Below, one piece after another: positions 1 to 13,200 of a DNA stretch of 58,022 nt. The notes below the pieces were generated by a model that saw nothing but the letters and a program-made list of their open reading frames with translations, made no database searches and was not told the origin of the DNA. Each line of letters opens with the position of its first letter. Position 1 is the first letter of the stretch. The stretch lies in NCBI GenBank assembly GCA_018003015.1, contig JAGNEZ010000041.1:1-58022 (forward strand), read 5' to 3'. The position numbers and the translations under genes are program-made. This DNA is from Phycisphaerae bacterium (lineage in GTDB: Bacteria; Planctomycetota; Phycisphaerae; UBA1845; PWPN01).

Positions 1-1031
1 TAGACTTTCAGTCCGTCATCGGGATGGAAGGGGCGCGGCCGGGTGAAGGTAGCATACGGGGCGCCCAAAGCAATACCGCTCCGCTGGTGGTAGAATCCGC
101 GGGCCGAGGTGATGAACGCTTTCCGCCAGACGTCGTCCTCGATGGCAAAGGGGTACGAACATCCAAGGCCTGCCACGCAAACGCGGTACTTCCCCGGCTT
201 GTCGAGCGGCGTGAAGTCCAGGGCGTATACGTCCGTGCCGTTGTAGTTCTTCTTGTACGCATCCTCGTCCTTGACTGAGGCGGCTTTGGACAGCGTTGCC
301 GTACCCTCGAAGACCGACTGGCCCGTGGCGTCGTCGAGCACTGAGAACGGCAGTTGGCCCTCGTACTTGAGCCCGCCTCCGGTACCCATCCAGCAAGATA
401 GGAAAGCGATCTTGGCCGGTTCTTTCCGTCGGAAGCCGACCTGGTTGACGTGCACCGCCTCGCTGCGCAGCTTGGCCGGATCGTAGTTCAGTCGCTGTGC
501 AGGCAGTTCGCTGTTGTTGAAGGAGACGACGTAGGTTTTTCCGACCTGAAGGGCAGCGGCCAGTTTCAGGTAGATGACGCTCTCGGTAGGCGAATCGAAC
601 TGGTACGGGCCGATCATCGCCAGATCAGACGGCTTCGTCTTGCGGTACACGCAGGCCGGTTTCTGGGGCGTGCGGTAGCGGGAGTCGTCCGGCGAGGTTA
701 TCCCGTAGCTCGCAGCTTGGTCAGCCCATGCCGGATCTAGCTTGTCCCCTATGACTAGGTCCATGGTGCAAAGCGTGTCGCCCTGCTTGCCGACCAGCGT
801 TCCGATGACTTTACCGTCCCGCCAAACGAAGCGATGAATGTCCGACGCGTTGACCGCATCGCCAGCTTTTCGGGTGTAGGCCACTTGACGACCGTATTCG
901 GCTCGGCCGGCCATGATCGTCATCCCGACCACGTCAGGCGCGACCATCCCTGCATGCTCGACGCGCAGCGGTTCGTCACCCGCCGAAGCAGCCCAGGAAA
1001 TCGCAACCGTCAGGATCGTCGGCAGGATCAT
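1..1031 (-). CDS. GH9 cellulase (endoglucanase), partial, C-terminus beyond left edge
   Basis: The reading frame is open from ATG 1031 to the left edge (343 visible codons), so the catalytic barrel lies outside. A GAGG at 1040-1043 places ATG 1031 at good spacing; ATG 1037 has none. The first ~17 residues form a signal peptide (MILPTILTVAISWAASA). After about 140 unassigned residues comes VHVNQVGFRRKEPAKIAFL, the signature of the Ig-like domain that precedes GH9 catalytic modules, and near the visible end FYHQRSG, which matches the start of the GH9 (alpha/alpha)6 barrel. In the family these enzymes cut beta-1,4-glucan by inversion. It lies 295 bases downstream of the GH10 xylanase on the same strand, so co-transcription is plausible. 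The ~140-residue N-terminal extension before the Ig domain is unassigned. Family call good; exact specificity unknown. Confidence 0.8.
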   Translation of the reverse strand, partial: MILPTILTVAISWAASAGDEPLRVEHAGMVAPDVVGMTIMAGRAEYGRQVAYTRKAGDAVNASDIHRFVWRDGKVIGTLVGKQGDTLCTMDLVIGDKLDPAWADQAASYGITSPDDSRYRTPQKPACVYRKTKPSDLAMIGPYQFDSPTESVIYLKLAAALQVGKTYVVSFNNSELPAQRLNYDPAKLRSEAVHVNQVGFRRKEPAKIAFLSCWMGTGGGLKYEGQLPFSVLDDATGQSVFEGTATLSKAASVKDEDAYKKNYNGTDVYALDFTPLDKPGKYRVCVAGLGCSYPFAIEDDVWRKAFITSARGFYHQRSGIALGAPYATFTRPRPFHPDDGLKV

Positions 1032-1326
1032 CGTCATCACCTCGATACACAGGCAGCGTGGTGAGCGGTGTTGTCGAAGCCCCAATGCCGACAAGCGTCG
1101 CAGCTGACCACCCTGCCGCCCAGTCGATCGCCTTGGACTTAGGGAACAGCACCGGCTCACAAGGATACAGAGACTGCTTCGAGCAATCCACCGGTATTAC
1201 GCGAATCAGAGGAGCGGCACAGCCGTGATGCAGTCAACGCCACCCTGCCGAGCCGTGTCACGTCGCGGCCGTGCAGCCGTGGCCTGACAATGCAGCCGTG
1301 ATTCGCATGAGGACGCGATGAGCCAA

Positions 1327-2520
1327 TTACTCCGGTACCGCCAGCTCGGGATTCGGGTGCAGCAGTGCATCGACGATGGCCACGTAGGCCGGTTTCCGCT
1401 GGTTGTTGGAGTCGAAGATCAGCGGGTGCTGGCCGAATCGCCACGTGCGGCGGTCATTGAGGCCCCAGAACGTCACGCGTTCCACAGTATTCTTGTGCTT
1501 GATGAGGATCGTGAACAACCGGGCATAGGCATTCGCCTGGGCCTTGAGGTCCTGCGTAGAAGGCGGCGTGCCGTCGCGGCCGCCAAACCTGCGGCGGCCG
1601 AAGCCGGGGCCCTGGCCGAGCTGGCCACCCGACGTGCCGCGGATCGTGACGTCCAGCTCCGTGATGCTGACTTTCAATCCCAGCGAGGCATAATCGGCAA
1701 TCGCCTTGTCGAGGGCGGTATAGGGCACGCCGTTGGTGCTCCAGTGACCCTGGATCCCAACGCCGTGGATCGGCGCGCCGTCCTTGATCAATCGTTTGAG
1801 CAGCATCATTGAACTGGCGTGCTTGGGACCAGCCTCGATCCCGTAGTCGTTGTAGTACAGCGTGGCCTGGGGGTCTGCTTCATGGGCGAACTGGAACGTC
1901 AGCGTCAGGAATTCCGGCCCCAGGGCCCGCAGCCACGAGGAATCGCGGAGGTTCTCCGTCTGAGCAGTCTGGGCGTCGCCGCGGTCGCTGATCGCTTCAT
2001 TGACGACATCCCAGCTCCGGATCTTCCCTTTGTAGCGTCCCACGAGCGTGCTGATGTGGTCCCTCAGCCGCTGGGTGATCTTCGCCTTGTCGGCGTCGCG
2101 GAAAAACCAGTTGCCAGTCTGGCTATGCCACACCAGGGTGTGGCCATGGACGGCGATGCGGTTGTCCTCGCACCATTTCACCAGCGCGTCGGGCCGCTCG
2201 AATCTCCAGGTGTCTTCGCCGGGATGAACCAGGGCCGGCTTCATGCAGTTCTCCGGCGTGACGATGTTGAAGTTCTCCTTGACCAAGCCCAGTTCCAGGT
2301 CGGAGTAACGGCCGGGCACGTCGCCGGCCATGCCGATCAGAAAGTGATTCCTGTAAGCGTCCTTGACCGTCGGGCCCCGTTGGTCCATCATAGGAGCTGA
2401 GCTCGGCGCGCTGGCAGGTTGGGATGTCGGCTCGGCGGCGCCAACGGCCATGCTGGCCGAGAGGGTGGCGCCCAGGCTGATTACCAGGAGCAATATGCGA
2501 CGCTCGTTCGAGGGTTTCAT
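1327..2520 (-). CDS. GH10 endo-1,4-beta-xylanase, secreted
   Basis: This 397-residue protein has a signal peptide (about residues 1-28) followed by a Pro/Ser/Ala-rich spacer to about residue 44, then one GH10 barrel. The acid/base Glu is in WDVVNEA (E175) and the nucleophile Glu in SITELD (E288); the family motifs TPENCMKP and HGHTLVWH are also visible. GH10 enzymes hydrolyse internal beta-1,4-xylosidic bonds with retention. The start has AGGACAGGG just upstream. Length fits a single-domain GH10 without a binding module; no dockerin tag is seen. It is transcribed divergently from the GH62 gene with only 41 bases between start codons and sits upstream of the GH9 gene. Function is secure. Confidence 0.95.
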   Translation of the reverse strand: MKPSNERRILLLVISLGATLSASMAVGAAEPTSQPASAPSSAPMMDQRGPTVKDAYRNHFLIGMAGDVPGRYSDLELGLVKENFNIVTPENCMKPALVHPGEDTWRFERPDALVKWCEDNRIAVHGHTLVWHSQTGNWFFRDADKAKITQRLRDHISTLVGRYKGKIRSWDVVNEAISDRGDAQTAQTENLRDSSWLRALGPEFLTLTFQFAHEADPQATLYYNDYGIEAGPKHASSMMLLKRLIKDGAPIHGVGIQGHWSTNGVPYTALDKAIADYASLGLKVSITELDVTIRGTSGGQLGQGPGFGRRRFGGRDGTPPSTQDLKAQANAYARLFTILIKHKNTVERVTFWGLNDRRTWRFGQHPLIFDSNNQRKPAYVAIVDALLHPNPELAVPE

Positions 2521-2561
2521 TCCCTGTCCTTTCTCACGCTTGCGAATTGAGGGTTGATTCT
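2521..2561. promoter_or_regulatory. 41-base divergent intergenic region (xylanase / arabinofuranosidase)
   Basis: Only 41 bases separate the two divergent start codons. They hold the ribosome binding site of each gene (GAGGG at 2549-2553 for the plus gene; AGGACAGGG on the minus strand). No room remains for two separate promoters, so at least one promoter must lie inside the opposing coding sequence or the two must overlap. I see no convincing -35/-10 pair here. Confidence 0.5.
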
Positions 2562-3635
2562 ATGCGAGAAACCAGGATCTTTCGATATGCTGCCTTGATG
2601 GCACTTACCTTGGCGAGCCGCCCGCTCCTGGCGGCCGCGCCTGCGACACCAGTCCCCGCCGCATCATCCCCTGCCGCCGCGCAGGCAGGGCCCCTTGCCG
2701 GGTCGTTCCAATGGAAGTCCAGCGGGGTGCTGATCAAGCCCGTGTCGGATGAAACCCACAGGCTGGTCTCCGTGAAGGACCCAACGGTGGTTTATTACGC
2801 CGAGAAGTGGCACGTCTTCGCGACCACGGCCAACGAACGGGGCCAATGGAGCATGGTGTACCTGAGCTTCAAGGACTGGTCGGAAGCACCTGGCGCCAAG
2901 CCCTACTATCTGGATGCCAATCCGAACCTGAGGGGTTATCACTGTGCGCCACATGTGTTCTATTTCCGGCGCCGCAAGAAGTGGTATCTGGTTTTCCAAT
3001 CCCAGCAGCCGCAGTACTCGACGACGGACGACATTTCCAGGCCGGAAACCTGGAGCAAGCCGGAGGACTTCTTCGCCGGCAAGCCTCCCGGGGCCCCCAG
3101 ACTCTGGATCGACTACTGGGTCATCTGCGACGACAGGCACGCCTATCTGTTCTTCACGGGCGATAACGGCAGGCTCTACCGCAGCCGAACAAAGATCGAC
3201 GATTTCCCCAAGGGCATGAGCAATCCGGAGATCGCCCTGGAGGAGACGCGCGATATCCTCTTCGAGGCGAGCATGACCTACAGGATCAAGGGGACGAGCA
3301 CGTATTTGACGCTGATCGAGGCGCTCAGTCCCGACCGCTACTACCGTGCGTTCACATCGGATCGACTGGATGGCAAATGGACGCCGCTGCCGGAGGCGGA
3401 TACCTATCGCAAGCCCTTCGCGGGGATCAACAACGTGACCTTTGAGGACGGTGTTTCCCCCTGGACAAAAGACATCAGCCACGGGGAAGTCATTCGCGAC
3501 GGATACGATGAGTCGATGACGATCGACATGAAGAACCTGCAAATGCTGTATCAGGGGCGTGATCCGGCGATCAGGGCGAATTACAGCCTGCTGCCGTACC
3601 GGCTTGGGCTGCTCAAGCTGGATCAATCGAGATGA
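2562..3635 (+). CDS. GH62 alpha-L-arabinofuranosidase, secreted
   Basis: The 357-residue protein starts at ATG 2562 (GAGGG 8 bases upstream; an in-frame TTG at 2547 is less likely). A signal peptide covers about residues 1-25, then an Ala/Pro spacer and one five-bladed propeller of family GH62. The three expected carboxylates are present with family spacing: D73 in VKDPTVV (base), D184 in WIDYW (orienting Asp) and E235 in FEAS (acid); the 111 and 51 residue intervals match characterised GH62 enzymes. The C-terminal ISHGE, MTID and LQMLYQG motifs are diagnostic. Members remove arabinose side chains from arabinoxylan, complementing the neighbouring GH10. First of three plus-strand hemicellulose genes. 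Confidence 0.93.
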   Translation: MRETRIFRYAALMALTLASRPLLAAAPATPVPAASSPAAAQAGPLAGSFQWKSSGVLIKPVSDETHRLVSVKDPTVVYYAEKWHVFATTANERGQWSMVYLSFKDWSEAPGAKPYYLDANPNLRGYHCAPHVFYFRRRKKWYLVFQSQQPQYSTTDDISRPETWSKPEDFFAGKPPGAPRLWIDYWVICDDRHAYLFFTGDNGRLYRSRTKIDDFPKGMSNPEIALEETRDILFEASMTYRIKGTSTYLTLIEALSPDRYYRAFTSDRLDGKWTPLPEADTYRKPFAGINNVTFEDGVSPWTKDISHGEVIRDGYDESMTIDMKNLQMLYQGRDPAIRANYSLLPYRLGLLKLDQSR

Positions 3636-3725
3636 CTCGATGAAGACGATCGCCGGGCACGGCCCACGAATGGTTGCCTGGCAGCGTGATCTGTGTCAGT
3701 CTGTGCCTCTGTTGTTTCAAGATGA

Positions 3726-6671
<2,946 letters not shown>

Positions 6672-6699
6672 TCTGGTTGACTCGCGTGAGGAAATGACT

Positions 6700-8814
6700 A
6701 TGCGTCGTTTTGGGTTTTTTCCGGCTTCTGCAAGTCTGGTCGTGCTGACCGTCGGCCCGATCGCCGCCGCGCCGCCGGATCCTTCCGGAACTCCCGCTAC
6801 CGCGGCACGATCCTGGACTGCCGACAATGGCAACGGAACCTACTCCAATCCCTTGTTTTATGAGGAGTTCGAGGACCCGGACGTCATCCGTGTGGGCGAG
6901 GACTACTACCTCGCCGGTACGACGATGCACATGAATCCCGGTCTCATCGTGATGCACTCCAGGGACCTGGTGAACTGGGAACTGGCCAGCTACTGCATCG
7001 ATCGCCTGGACTTCGGGCTCAGGTTTCGCCTCGAGGGCGGAGCTGTGTACGGCCAGGGCATCTGGGCGCCCTGCATCCGCCACCACCACGGCCTGTTCTA
7101 CGTCTTCTCCAACGTCAACGGCGTAGGCACCCAGGTCTTCCGCTCGAAGTCCCCCAAGGGCCCCTGGGTACGCAACCAGCTCCCCGGCATGCATGACCCG
7201 TCCGTCCTGTTCGACGACGATGGCAAGATCTACGCCATCTACGGCGCGGGCCAGCCCACCATCGTCGAACTCAACAAGGACCTTACCGAGATCATCCCCA
7301 ATACCCGCCGCCAGATGAACGCCCAGGGCATGGGCGAAGGCCACCACCTCTACAGAATCAAGGGCAAATACTACGACGTCTCCGCCATCGCCGGCGCGCA
7401 TACCGACCAGGTCGTCGCCCGCGCCGATTCGATCGACGGCCCCTGGCAGGTCGAACGCATGGTCCAGAGCGAGTCCCTGGGCGTTCCCACTCAAAACGGC
7501 CTTCGTGTTCGCGGCCGCGGGAAGGACCGGACCTTCACTGTTGCCCCCAGCGACCCCAATGCCGGCGGCGGGCTCACCCTTCATCAGGGCGGCATCGTCG
7601 ATACGCCCTCCGGCCAGTGGTGGAGTATCATCATGCAGGACCACGGCAGCATCGGCCGCATGGTCGCCCTGGTCCCGGTCACCTGGGACAACAGCTTCCC
7701 GTTCGTCGGCTTGCCAGGCAATCTCCGCAAAGCGCCCAATACGTGGCTCAAGCCCGACACCGGTTATACGCAGGACCCCAAGCCGCCCTTCGTCCGCAGC
7801 GACAACTTCGACGCTCCGAAACTCAAGCCCGTCTGGCAGTGGAACCACGTCCCGGATGACGCCAAGTGGTCGCTCACGGAGAAACCCGGCGTCCTTCGCC
7901 TCCATTCCCTTCCCGCCGCCGATTTCTGGATGGCCCGCAACAGCCTCACCCAGCGGCCGCCTGGACCCGAGTGCATGACGACCGTCGAACTCGACGCCTC
8001 GGGCCTGGTGGCAGGAGACACCGCCGGCCTGGCGCTGCTGAGTTCTCCCTGTGCATGGATCGGCCTCATCAAGAGCGCTGAAGGCGTGGCCCTGAAGACT
8101 TTCGACCAGACCCATCCCAGGATCACCAATGCACCGGCCAGCCCCACCCACCTGTGGCTCCGCGTGGCCTGTAACTTCGACACCGAGAAAGCCGTCTTCA
8201 GTTGGAGTGCCGATGGCAAGGACTTCGCTCCTCTGGGCGAGCCCTTCACCATGGTATTCCAGCTCACCACGTTCCAGGGGGTTCGCTTGGCCCTGTTCAA
8301 CTACAACACGTCTGGCAAGCCGGGCGGCCATGCCGATTTCGATAACTTCACCGTGGATGAGCCGCGAGCATCGGGCATCGAACGGACGATTCCCGTGGGC
8401 AGGACCATCACGCTGACCAGCGGCGCGGACGGCAGTATCGTGGCCGCCAGCGCCCAAGACATGTCTCTCATCAGCGTCCCCCCGGATTCACCCATCGCCT
8501 CCACGCCCCATGTTCGCTTCCAGGTAATCGATCTGGGTAAGGGGCGCGTGGCGCTCAAGGCAGGCAATGGCCGGTTTGTTTCGGCCGGTGCCGACGGCGT
8601 GGTCCTCAAAGATCTCGCTGACAATGCGCCGGGAGATGCCGAATCGTTCCAATGGGTCAACCTCATGCGCGGCGACACGATGCTCATGTCCCTCACCAAC
8701 CATCGCTATCTGGCCACGAAGCCCAATAGCCCTGGCCCGGTCACAATTTCCGCTGCCGGAGCGCGCCCGGACCGGAAGGGCGGAGCGTGCTTCAAGTGGA
8801 AGACTGTTGAATGA
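6700..8814 (+). CDS. GH43 family beta-xylosidase/arabinofuranosidase with C-terminal beta-trefoil
   Basis: Start chosen at ATG 6700 because GAGGAA lies 6 bases upstream; ATG 6694 would sit against it. The 704-residue product has a signal peptide (MRRFGFFP to about residue 24). Residues about 48-350 form a GH43 propeller with the general base D61 in FEDPDVIR and the MHDPSVLF blade. Residues about 365-550 form a concanavalin-like sandwich (DUF1349 type) usual in this subgroup. The last ~140 residues repeat short beta segments with RFVSAGADG and RYLATKPN, as in fascin/ricin-like beta-trefoils, probably a sugar-binding module. Such enzymes trim xylo-oligosaccharides or arabinose. It follows the CE1 esterase by 28 bases, so the two are likely one transcript. 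Confidence 0.9.
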   Translation: MRRFGFFPASASLVVLTVGPIAAAPPDPSGTPATAARSWTADNGNGTYSNPLFYEEFEDPDVIRVGEDYYLAGTTMHMNPGLIVMHSRDLVNWELASYCIDRLDFGLRFRLEGGAVYGQGIWAPCIRHHHGLFYVFSNVNGVGTQVFRSKSPKGPWVRNQLPGMHDPSVLFDDDGKIYAIYGAGQPTIVELNKDLTEIIPNTRRQMNAQGMGEGHHLYRIKGKYYDVSAIAGAHTDQVVARADSIDGPWQVERMVQSESLGVPTQNGLRVRGRGKDRTFTVAPSDPNAGGGLTLHQGGIVDTPSGQWWSIIMQDHGSIGRMVALVPVTWDNSFPFVGLPGNLRKAPNTWLKPDTGYTQDPKPPFVRSDNFDAPKLKPVWQWNHVPDDAKWSLTEKPGVLRLHSLPAADFWMARNSLTQRPPGPECMTTVELDASGLVAGDTAGLALLSSPCAWIGLIKSAEGVALKTFDQTHPRITNAPASPTHLWLRVACNFDTEKAVFSWSADGKDFAPLGEPFTMVFQLTTFQGVRLALFNYNTSGKPGGHADFDNFTVDEPRASGIERTIPVGRTITLTSGADGSIVAASAQDMSLISVPPDSPIASTPHVRFQVIDLGKGRVALKAGNGRFVSAGADGVVLKDLADNAPGDAESFQWVNLMRGDTMLMSLTNHRYLATKPNSPGPVTISAAGARPDRKGGACFKWKTVE

Positions 8815-9241
8815 GCGGTCATCCATCGCGTGCGAAGATCTCGCGGACGAAACCCCTAGTCTGCTTCTTCGCCTGCGTGCTTTGGATGGCACTGGCCTAG
8901 TGGATGCGGGGCGCGGGACTGATCCGTTACACTTGGGGCCGGCGGCAGATCCCGGCGGGACGTCCGAACCACCTGGGCAGGCTCGGGAAATCCAGACGAT
9001 CTCCCCACCCATGAGAATAGCTCATCTGTCAAGCTCGCCTCCTCCCCGTCGGCCCCTGAAGGCAACCGCTCGGCATAGGGAAAGGCCGTTTCGCCACAGG
9101 GATCCCTCCAAAAACAGTAATATAGAGTCTACTATCCGTAGTCAGGTATGGGCGTCCGGCAAAGGGCCTGTCCATAGCTTTCCGAGGGCACCGTCTCTGG
9201 ATCTTGGCCGTTTCGGCGGGCAGAGGTAAGCTGTCCGGACG
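8815..9241. other. Non-coding stretch between GH43 and zinc-ribbon gene
   Basis: No credible gene in these 427 bases. There is an AT-rich patch near 9110-9140 (around AATATAGAGTCTACTATCC) that could hold a promoter for the downstream gene, but I see no clear -35 partner. No convincing terminator after the GH43 stop. Confidence 0.5.
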
Positions 9242-10108
9242 ATGCCGCCAGACTTGGTTCGAACGTCGGAAGGTGCGACACCCTGTACACCAGGGGACTC
9301 CGGCCTGTGTTGCCTGAGCTGCCAGTACAACTTGACCGGCCTGACGGAGAACCGCTGTCCGGAGTGCGGCCGCGAGTTCGATCCGGAGGCCCTGAGACGC
9401 ATCTTCTCAGGCGAACCCCAGCCGATCCCGGGTTGGGATGATGGCAACCGTACCTGGTTCTTTCTGGCCTTCTTCCGGGTCTGCTGGATGACTTGGTTTC
9501 ACCCGGTCCGATTCGCCCAGGTGTTTCCCTGGTGCGTCAATCCCCATTCCGCATTGAGTTACTGGTTCCTGACTCGAACTGTCATGGCTGGTCTGATCTT
9601 CGGTGTGGCCGCCACCGGCCTGTTCGGCGATCTGTCATCCTCGTTCGATCGTGCCAATCTCCTGGCCGCCGTGTCCGCTGGAGTATCCGCGTCCCTTGCC
9701 TGTGAGGCAGTCTTGGTGTTCCTGCTTGAGCTGGCGTCTCGACGACGAATCACGGTCCGTCCTCAGGGTGGCGGTTCCGTGTCCTGGTGGGCCTTCGTCG
9801 GCTTTCATGGCGGCTTCCTGATCATGAGCACCCTGACGGTGCTGTTCATCCTGGTCACAGAAACAGAGGTCACCCTCAACGTGAAACACTCGTTCTGGGA
9901 ACGCTTGGTCGTGGCCGTCCTCTGCGTAGACGTAGCCTGGTGGTGGTACTGCCTCGGAAAAGGCGTCGCCCAACGCACGATACCAACCAAGGGCAGGATA
10001 CTTGTGATCTGCCTTATTCCGGCCGTGGGCGCCGGTGCGATCCTGCTGGGCATCCACGCGGCTTTCTTCTATGGTTTCAGGATTCCCTGGCCGCCTCGCC
10101 CGTCTTAG
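9242..10108 (+). CDS. Zinc-ribbon membrane protein of unknown function
   Basis: The 288-residue protein begins with a four-cysteine zinc ribbon (CLSCQYNLTGL, then CPECGREFD, about residues 21-45), followed by roughly four to five hydrophobic segments (about residues 100-125, 135-165, 180-205, 220-240, 255-280). This ribbon-plus-membrane layout is common in Phycisphaerae-type planctomycetes, where function is unknown. Cysteines are placed so the ribbon would face the cytoplasm if the first helix runs outward. AGAGGTAAG lies about 11 bases before ATG. It stands alone, convergent with the CotH gene. No enzyme motif is visible. Confidence 0.75.
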   Translation: MPPDLVRTSEGATPCTPGDSGLCCLSCQYNLTGLTENRCPECGREFDPEALRRIFSGEPQPIPGWDDGNRTWFFLAFFRVCWMTWFHPVRFAQVFPWCVNPHSALSYWFLTRTVMAGLIFGVAATGLFGDLSSSFDRANLLAAVSAGVSASLACEAVLVFLLELASRRRITVRPQGGGSVSWWAFVGFHGGFLIMSTLTVLFILVTETEVTLNVKHSFWERLVVAVLCVDVAWWWYCLGKGVAQRTIPTKGRILVICLIPAVGAGAILLGIHAAFFYGFRIPWPPRPS

Positions 10109-10138
10109 GTCCGTTCTTGCTTCGTCCGACGGAAACAG

Positions 10139-10166
10139 CGGAGGGTGCGAGTCCTTGCGACCTCCG
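10139..10166. terminator. Hairpin between convergent genes
   Basis: CGGAGG (10139-10144) pairs with CCTCCG (10161-10166), and the interior can extend the stem with GCGA/TTGC. It lies between the plus-strand zinc-ribbon gene and the minus-strand CotH gene. No T-tract follows on either strand, so a terminator role is only a guess from position. Confidence 0.35.
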
Positions 10167-10252
10167 GCATGCGGTTGCTGTGCCGGGTTCTGTGCCGCGC
10201 TCGCCGGGACTTCCGCAGCTCCCGTCATGGCCCGTCGCGGAAGGTCCACGGC

Positions 10253-13200
10253 CTACGGAAGGGTGTGAGCCGAATTGGCCTCGCCCGGCGTGGGATCTGC
10301 CATCGCACCCCAGGCACCCGTACCGTTCGGGTAGCGGCCAATGGACACGTCTGCCGTTTGCGGTCCAAATTGAACAGCGTCCAACCGCGTGACCCCGTCC
10401 CGATCGAACAAGCCAACGGCCTCGCCCTCGGTTCCGTCCAGCTTGAAGTCCACGTGCCGGGCACCCTGGGTGGGGTCGCTGTCGGCATAGAACACCATGA
10501 ACTCCCCGGACTTGATGCTCAAGCCACGGGGGAGTTGCCACTTGGTGGGCGTGGCTAGTTCGTCGGTGACGTACATCCCGCCAAGTTCCACTTCGAACGG
10601 GTTGGGGTTGTAGAGCTCAAACCAGTCCGGGAAAGCCCCTGGCTCCTCCGGGTCCTCCAGGGCGGTGGCGTTCGACGCCATCACCTCGTTGATGTACAGC
10701 GGCACCGCCCCCACCAGATAGTCGGCCGTGTTGACCGCGCTCCATTCGCCGGTGTTGTCCAGAACGCGTGCCTTCAGACGCGTGTTCTCGTTGATGACGA
10801 TGGTCTCCGTGGCGGGAGGTGGGCTGGTCGGGATGGCGATCAACTCCAGATCGAAGCCGAGATCCGTGCTACTGCCCGAGATCTGGTGTACTTCGACCGC
10901 CACCAGGTTCGTTGCGTTGGCGACCAGGAGAGTGTTATACGGTGCTGCCGTGAGGTCAACAGTCCCTTCAAAGAAGGTCTGCTCACCGTTGCTGGCATCG
11001 ACGGTACTGCTGGCCGTGGTCCGGTAGTTGAAAGTGGCTGGCATGTTCGTGACCGAAGACGGGAGTGGAAGCTGGGTGCCGTTGATGTAGACTACGCCGC
11101 CGTCGTCGCGCAGCAAACACACCTTGAGGCTGGCGTACTGCGTCGAGTCGCCGACAGCGAAGGTGTGGCGAAAGTAGTAGGTGATGTGCTTACTGCTCGA
11201 GCTTGGGCCGTAGCTAAGCCTGGGCAGCGTTTCACCGTCGTTGCCGTATCCCAGCCGCGTGGCCTGTGGTCCCTTCCAGTTGGAGTCCTCAAATCCGAGG
11301 ATGGTGCTCATCCAGCCGGTGCCGGCCTGATTGGAGCCGTCGTCCAGGTATTTCCACATCGCGTTTCTGGCCACCAGGGTCACGGGGGTAGGGATGACGG
11401 CGTGACTCTCAAAGGAGAGCGCCTGCGGCACCACCGCCCCGCCGGGCAGCCGTGGATCGGTTCCGTCCAGCGTGTAGTAGACGGTGCCACCGACGCCCGC
11501 CGGGAAGCTCAAGGTGACCTCGGTTCCGAGGGCCACGTTGCCGCCGGCGCGACTGAACGCCGGCGGGTCGCGGAACCAGCCTTTGTTGCGCAGCTGCTGG
11601 ACCACCACGTTGGTGCGGTTGGGCAGGTAGGTATCCAAGATCCAGTTCACCTCGGGCAGCCAGTCGTCGATCCGGTTTCGCGGCGGCTCGCGCTTGGAAT
11701 CGCCCCAGCGAGCCGACTCAGCGATGATGGCCAGGTCGATCTGGTCCCGGCGGGCCGTCATGCGGGCGATGTTGGGTTGGTCGGTGAGCGGGCCGCCATT
11801 GAACATCATCTGGTAGACGTGGTCGCTGAAGTGCGTGCGGTAGTCCGAACAGACCGCGAAGTCCTGGTGTATGCGGAAGGGATTGAAATAGTTGAAGGTC
11901 CGGCCGACGTCGAACGGGCCGGTACGATCCTCGTTTGGATCGCGTGACCAGCAGCCCATCGAGTGTTCCGCGTCGTGACGGAAGAACCGGAACCCGCTCA
12001 GACCGTTGCGGTCGCGTATCGCGAAGAAGTTGTTGGAGAGCTGTCCCCAGACAGACACCGGCCCGTCGGGGTCGCCGGTCAAGATCGTGCAGAGCATGTA
12101 GTCGATCAGGCTGTCGGGATCCACCATCACGTCGTAGTCCGCGTTCCGCGTGCCGTCGGGGTTGCATCCCAGAAGCTGCTGGTAGACCTCGTTGGTGACA
12201 CCGCCGTACTGGGTTGCCCCGTCCTCGCCGCACATCTGCCACAAACGGTAGAAGGCGTCGATGTCGCCGTTGGTGGCGTAAATCTCGTAGTTGCTCTGGG
12301 GATCGCATTTGATCACATCGTAGTCGGAGTCGCTGCCGCCGAAGTAGGTGGCCGCGAAGTCGGCTTCCGGGCGCTCGTCGGTGTAGTACAGGCCCCAGTA
12401 GACACCGTTGATGTACAGGTGGTAGAAGCGGGATCGCCCGTAGGGCTCACCCATGGCGCCCTGCGCGTCGCGCGAGAAGACGTCGCGGAGGAATGTGCTT
12501 CGGTAGTCGCCCTCGAAGGACCACGAGTAGTTCTGGGCAGTGGCTAGGTCTACCTTAGTAAACTCGCTGGCCCCCTCGTCGCCGAAAAGCGGGAACTTCA
12601 GTCTGCCGTCGCCGTACTCGGCCCGGAAGAAGAGCCTGAAAGCATGCTTCGGGTTGCCGCCGCTGCGGCTGTAGCCGCCGCGGATCCGCAGGCCGCCATT
12701 GATCTGAAAGCCCTCGCTGCCGTCGGGGTTGAGCAGCTCGACCGACGTCAGACGCTCCCAGTCCCGGCCGTCGTTGTAGGCATTGACGTAGATGCCGGCG
12801 GCCGGATCGAACAGGTTGCCCAGGTCGGTGACCAGCGAGATCGATGGGATGGAAAGCAGCGCGCCGTGCATCAGAGCGGAGTACCGCAGATCATTCAAGA
12901 TGTTCGGGTCCAGCCCGTAGTTCATGGTTTGGCCGTTGACGCTGCCGCTCGGCCAGCCGGGCCCCGGCGCGACGCCGTCGGGCGAGTGCTGAATCACGTC
13001 GTCGATGAACAGATACGTATGCGTCGCAACCCGGGAGGGCAGGTAGTTGTCTCGGAAGGCGGCTGCCCGGACGGTGCTGGTCTTGTCGATCGTGATGGGG
13101 CCAGTGTAGTCCGTGCCGTGGGACACGGTGGGCGTCGAGCCGTCGAGCGTGTAGCGGATCTGCGAACCGGCCGTCGCAGGAGTAAGCACGAGCTGGAAGG

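Noticed and set aside
9110-9145. AT-rich near-palindrome before the zinc-ribbon gene
   Set aside because: Arms match only partly and no -35 is visible; kept only as a comment in the gap entry.
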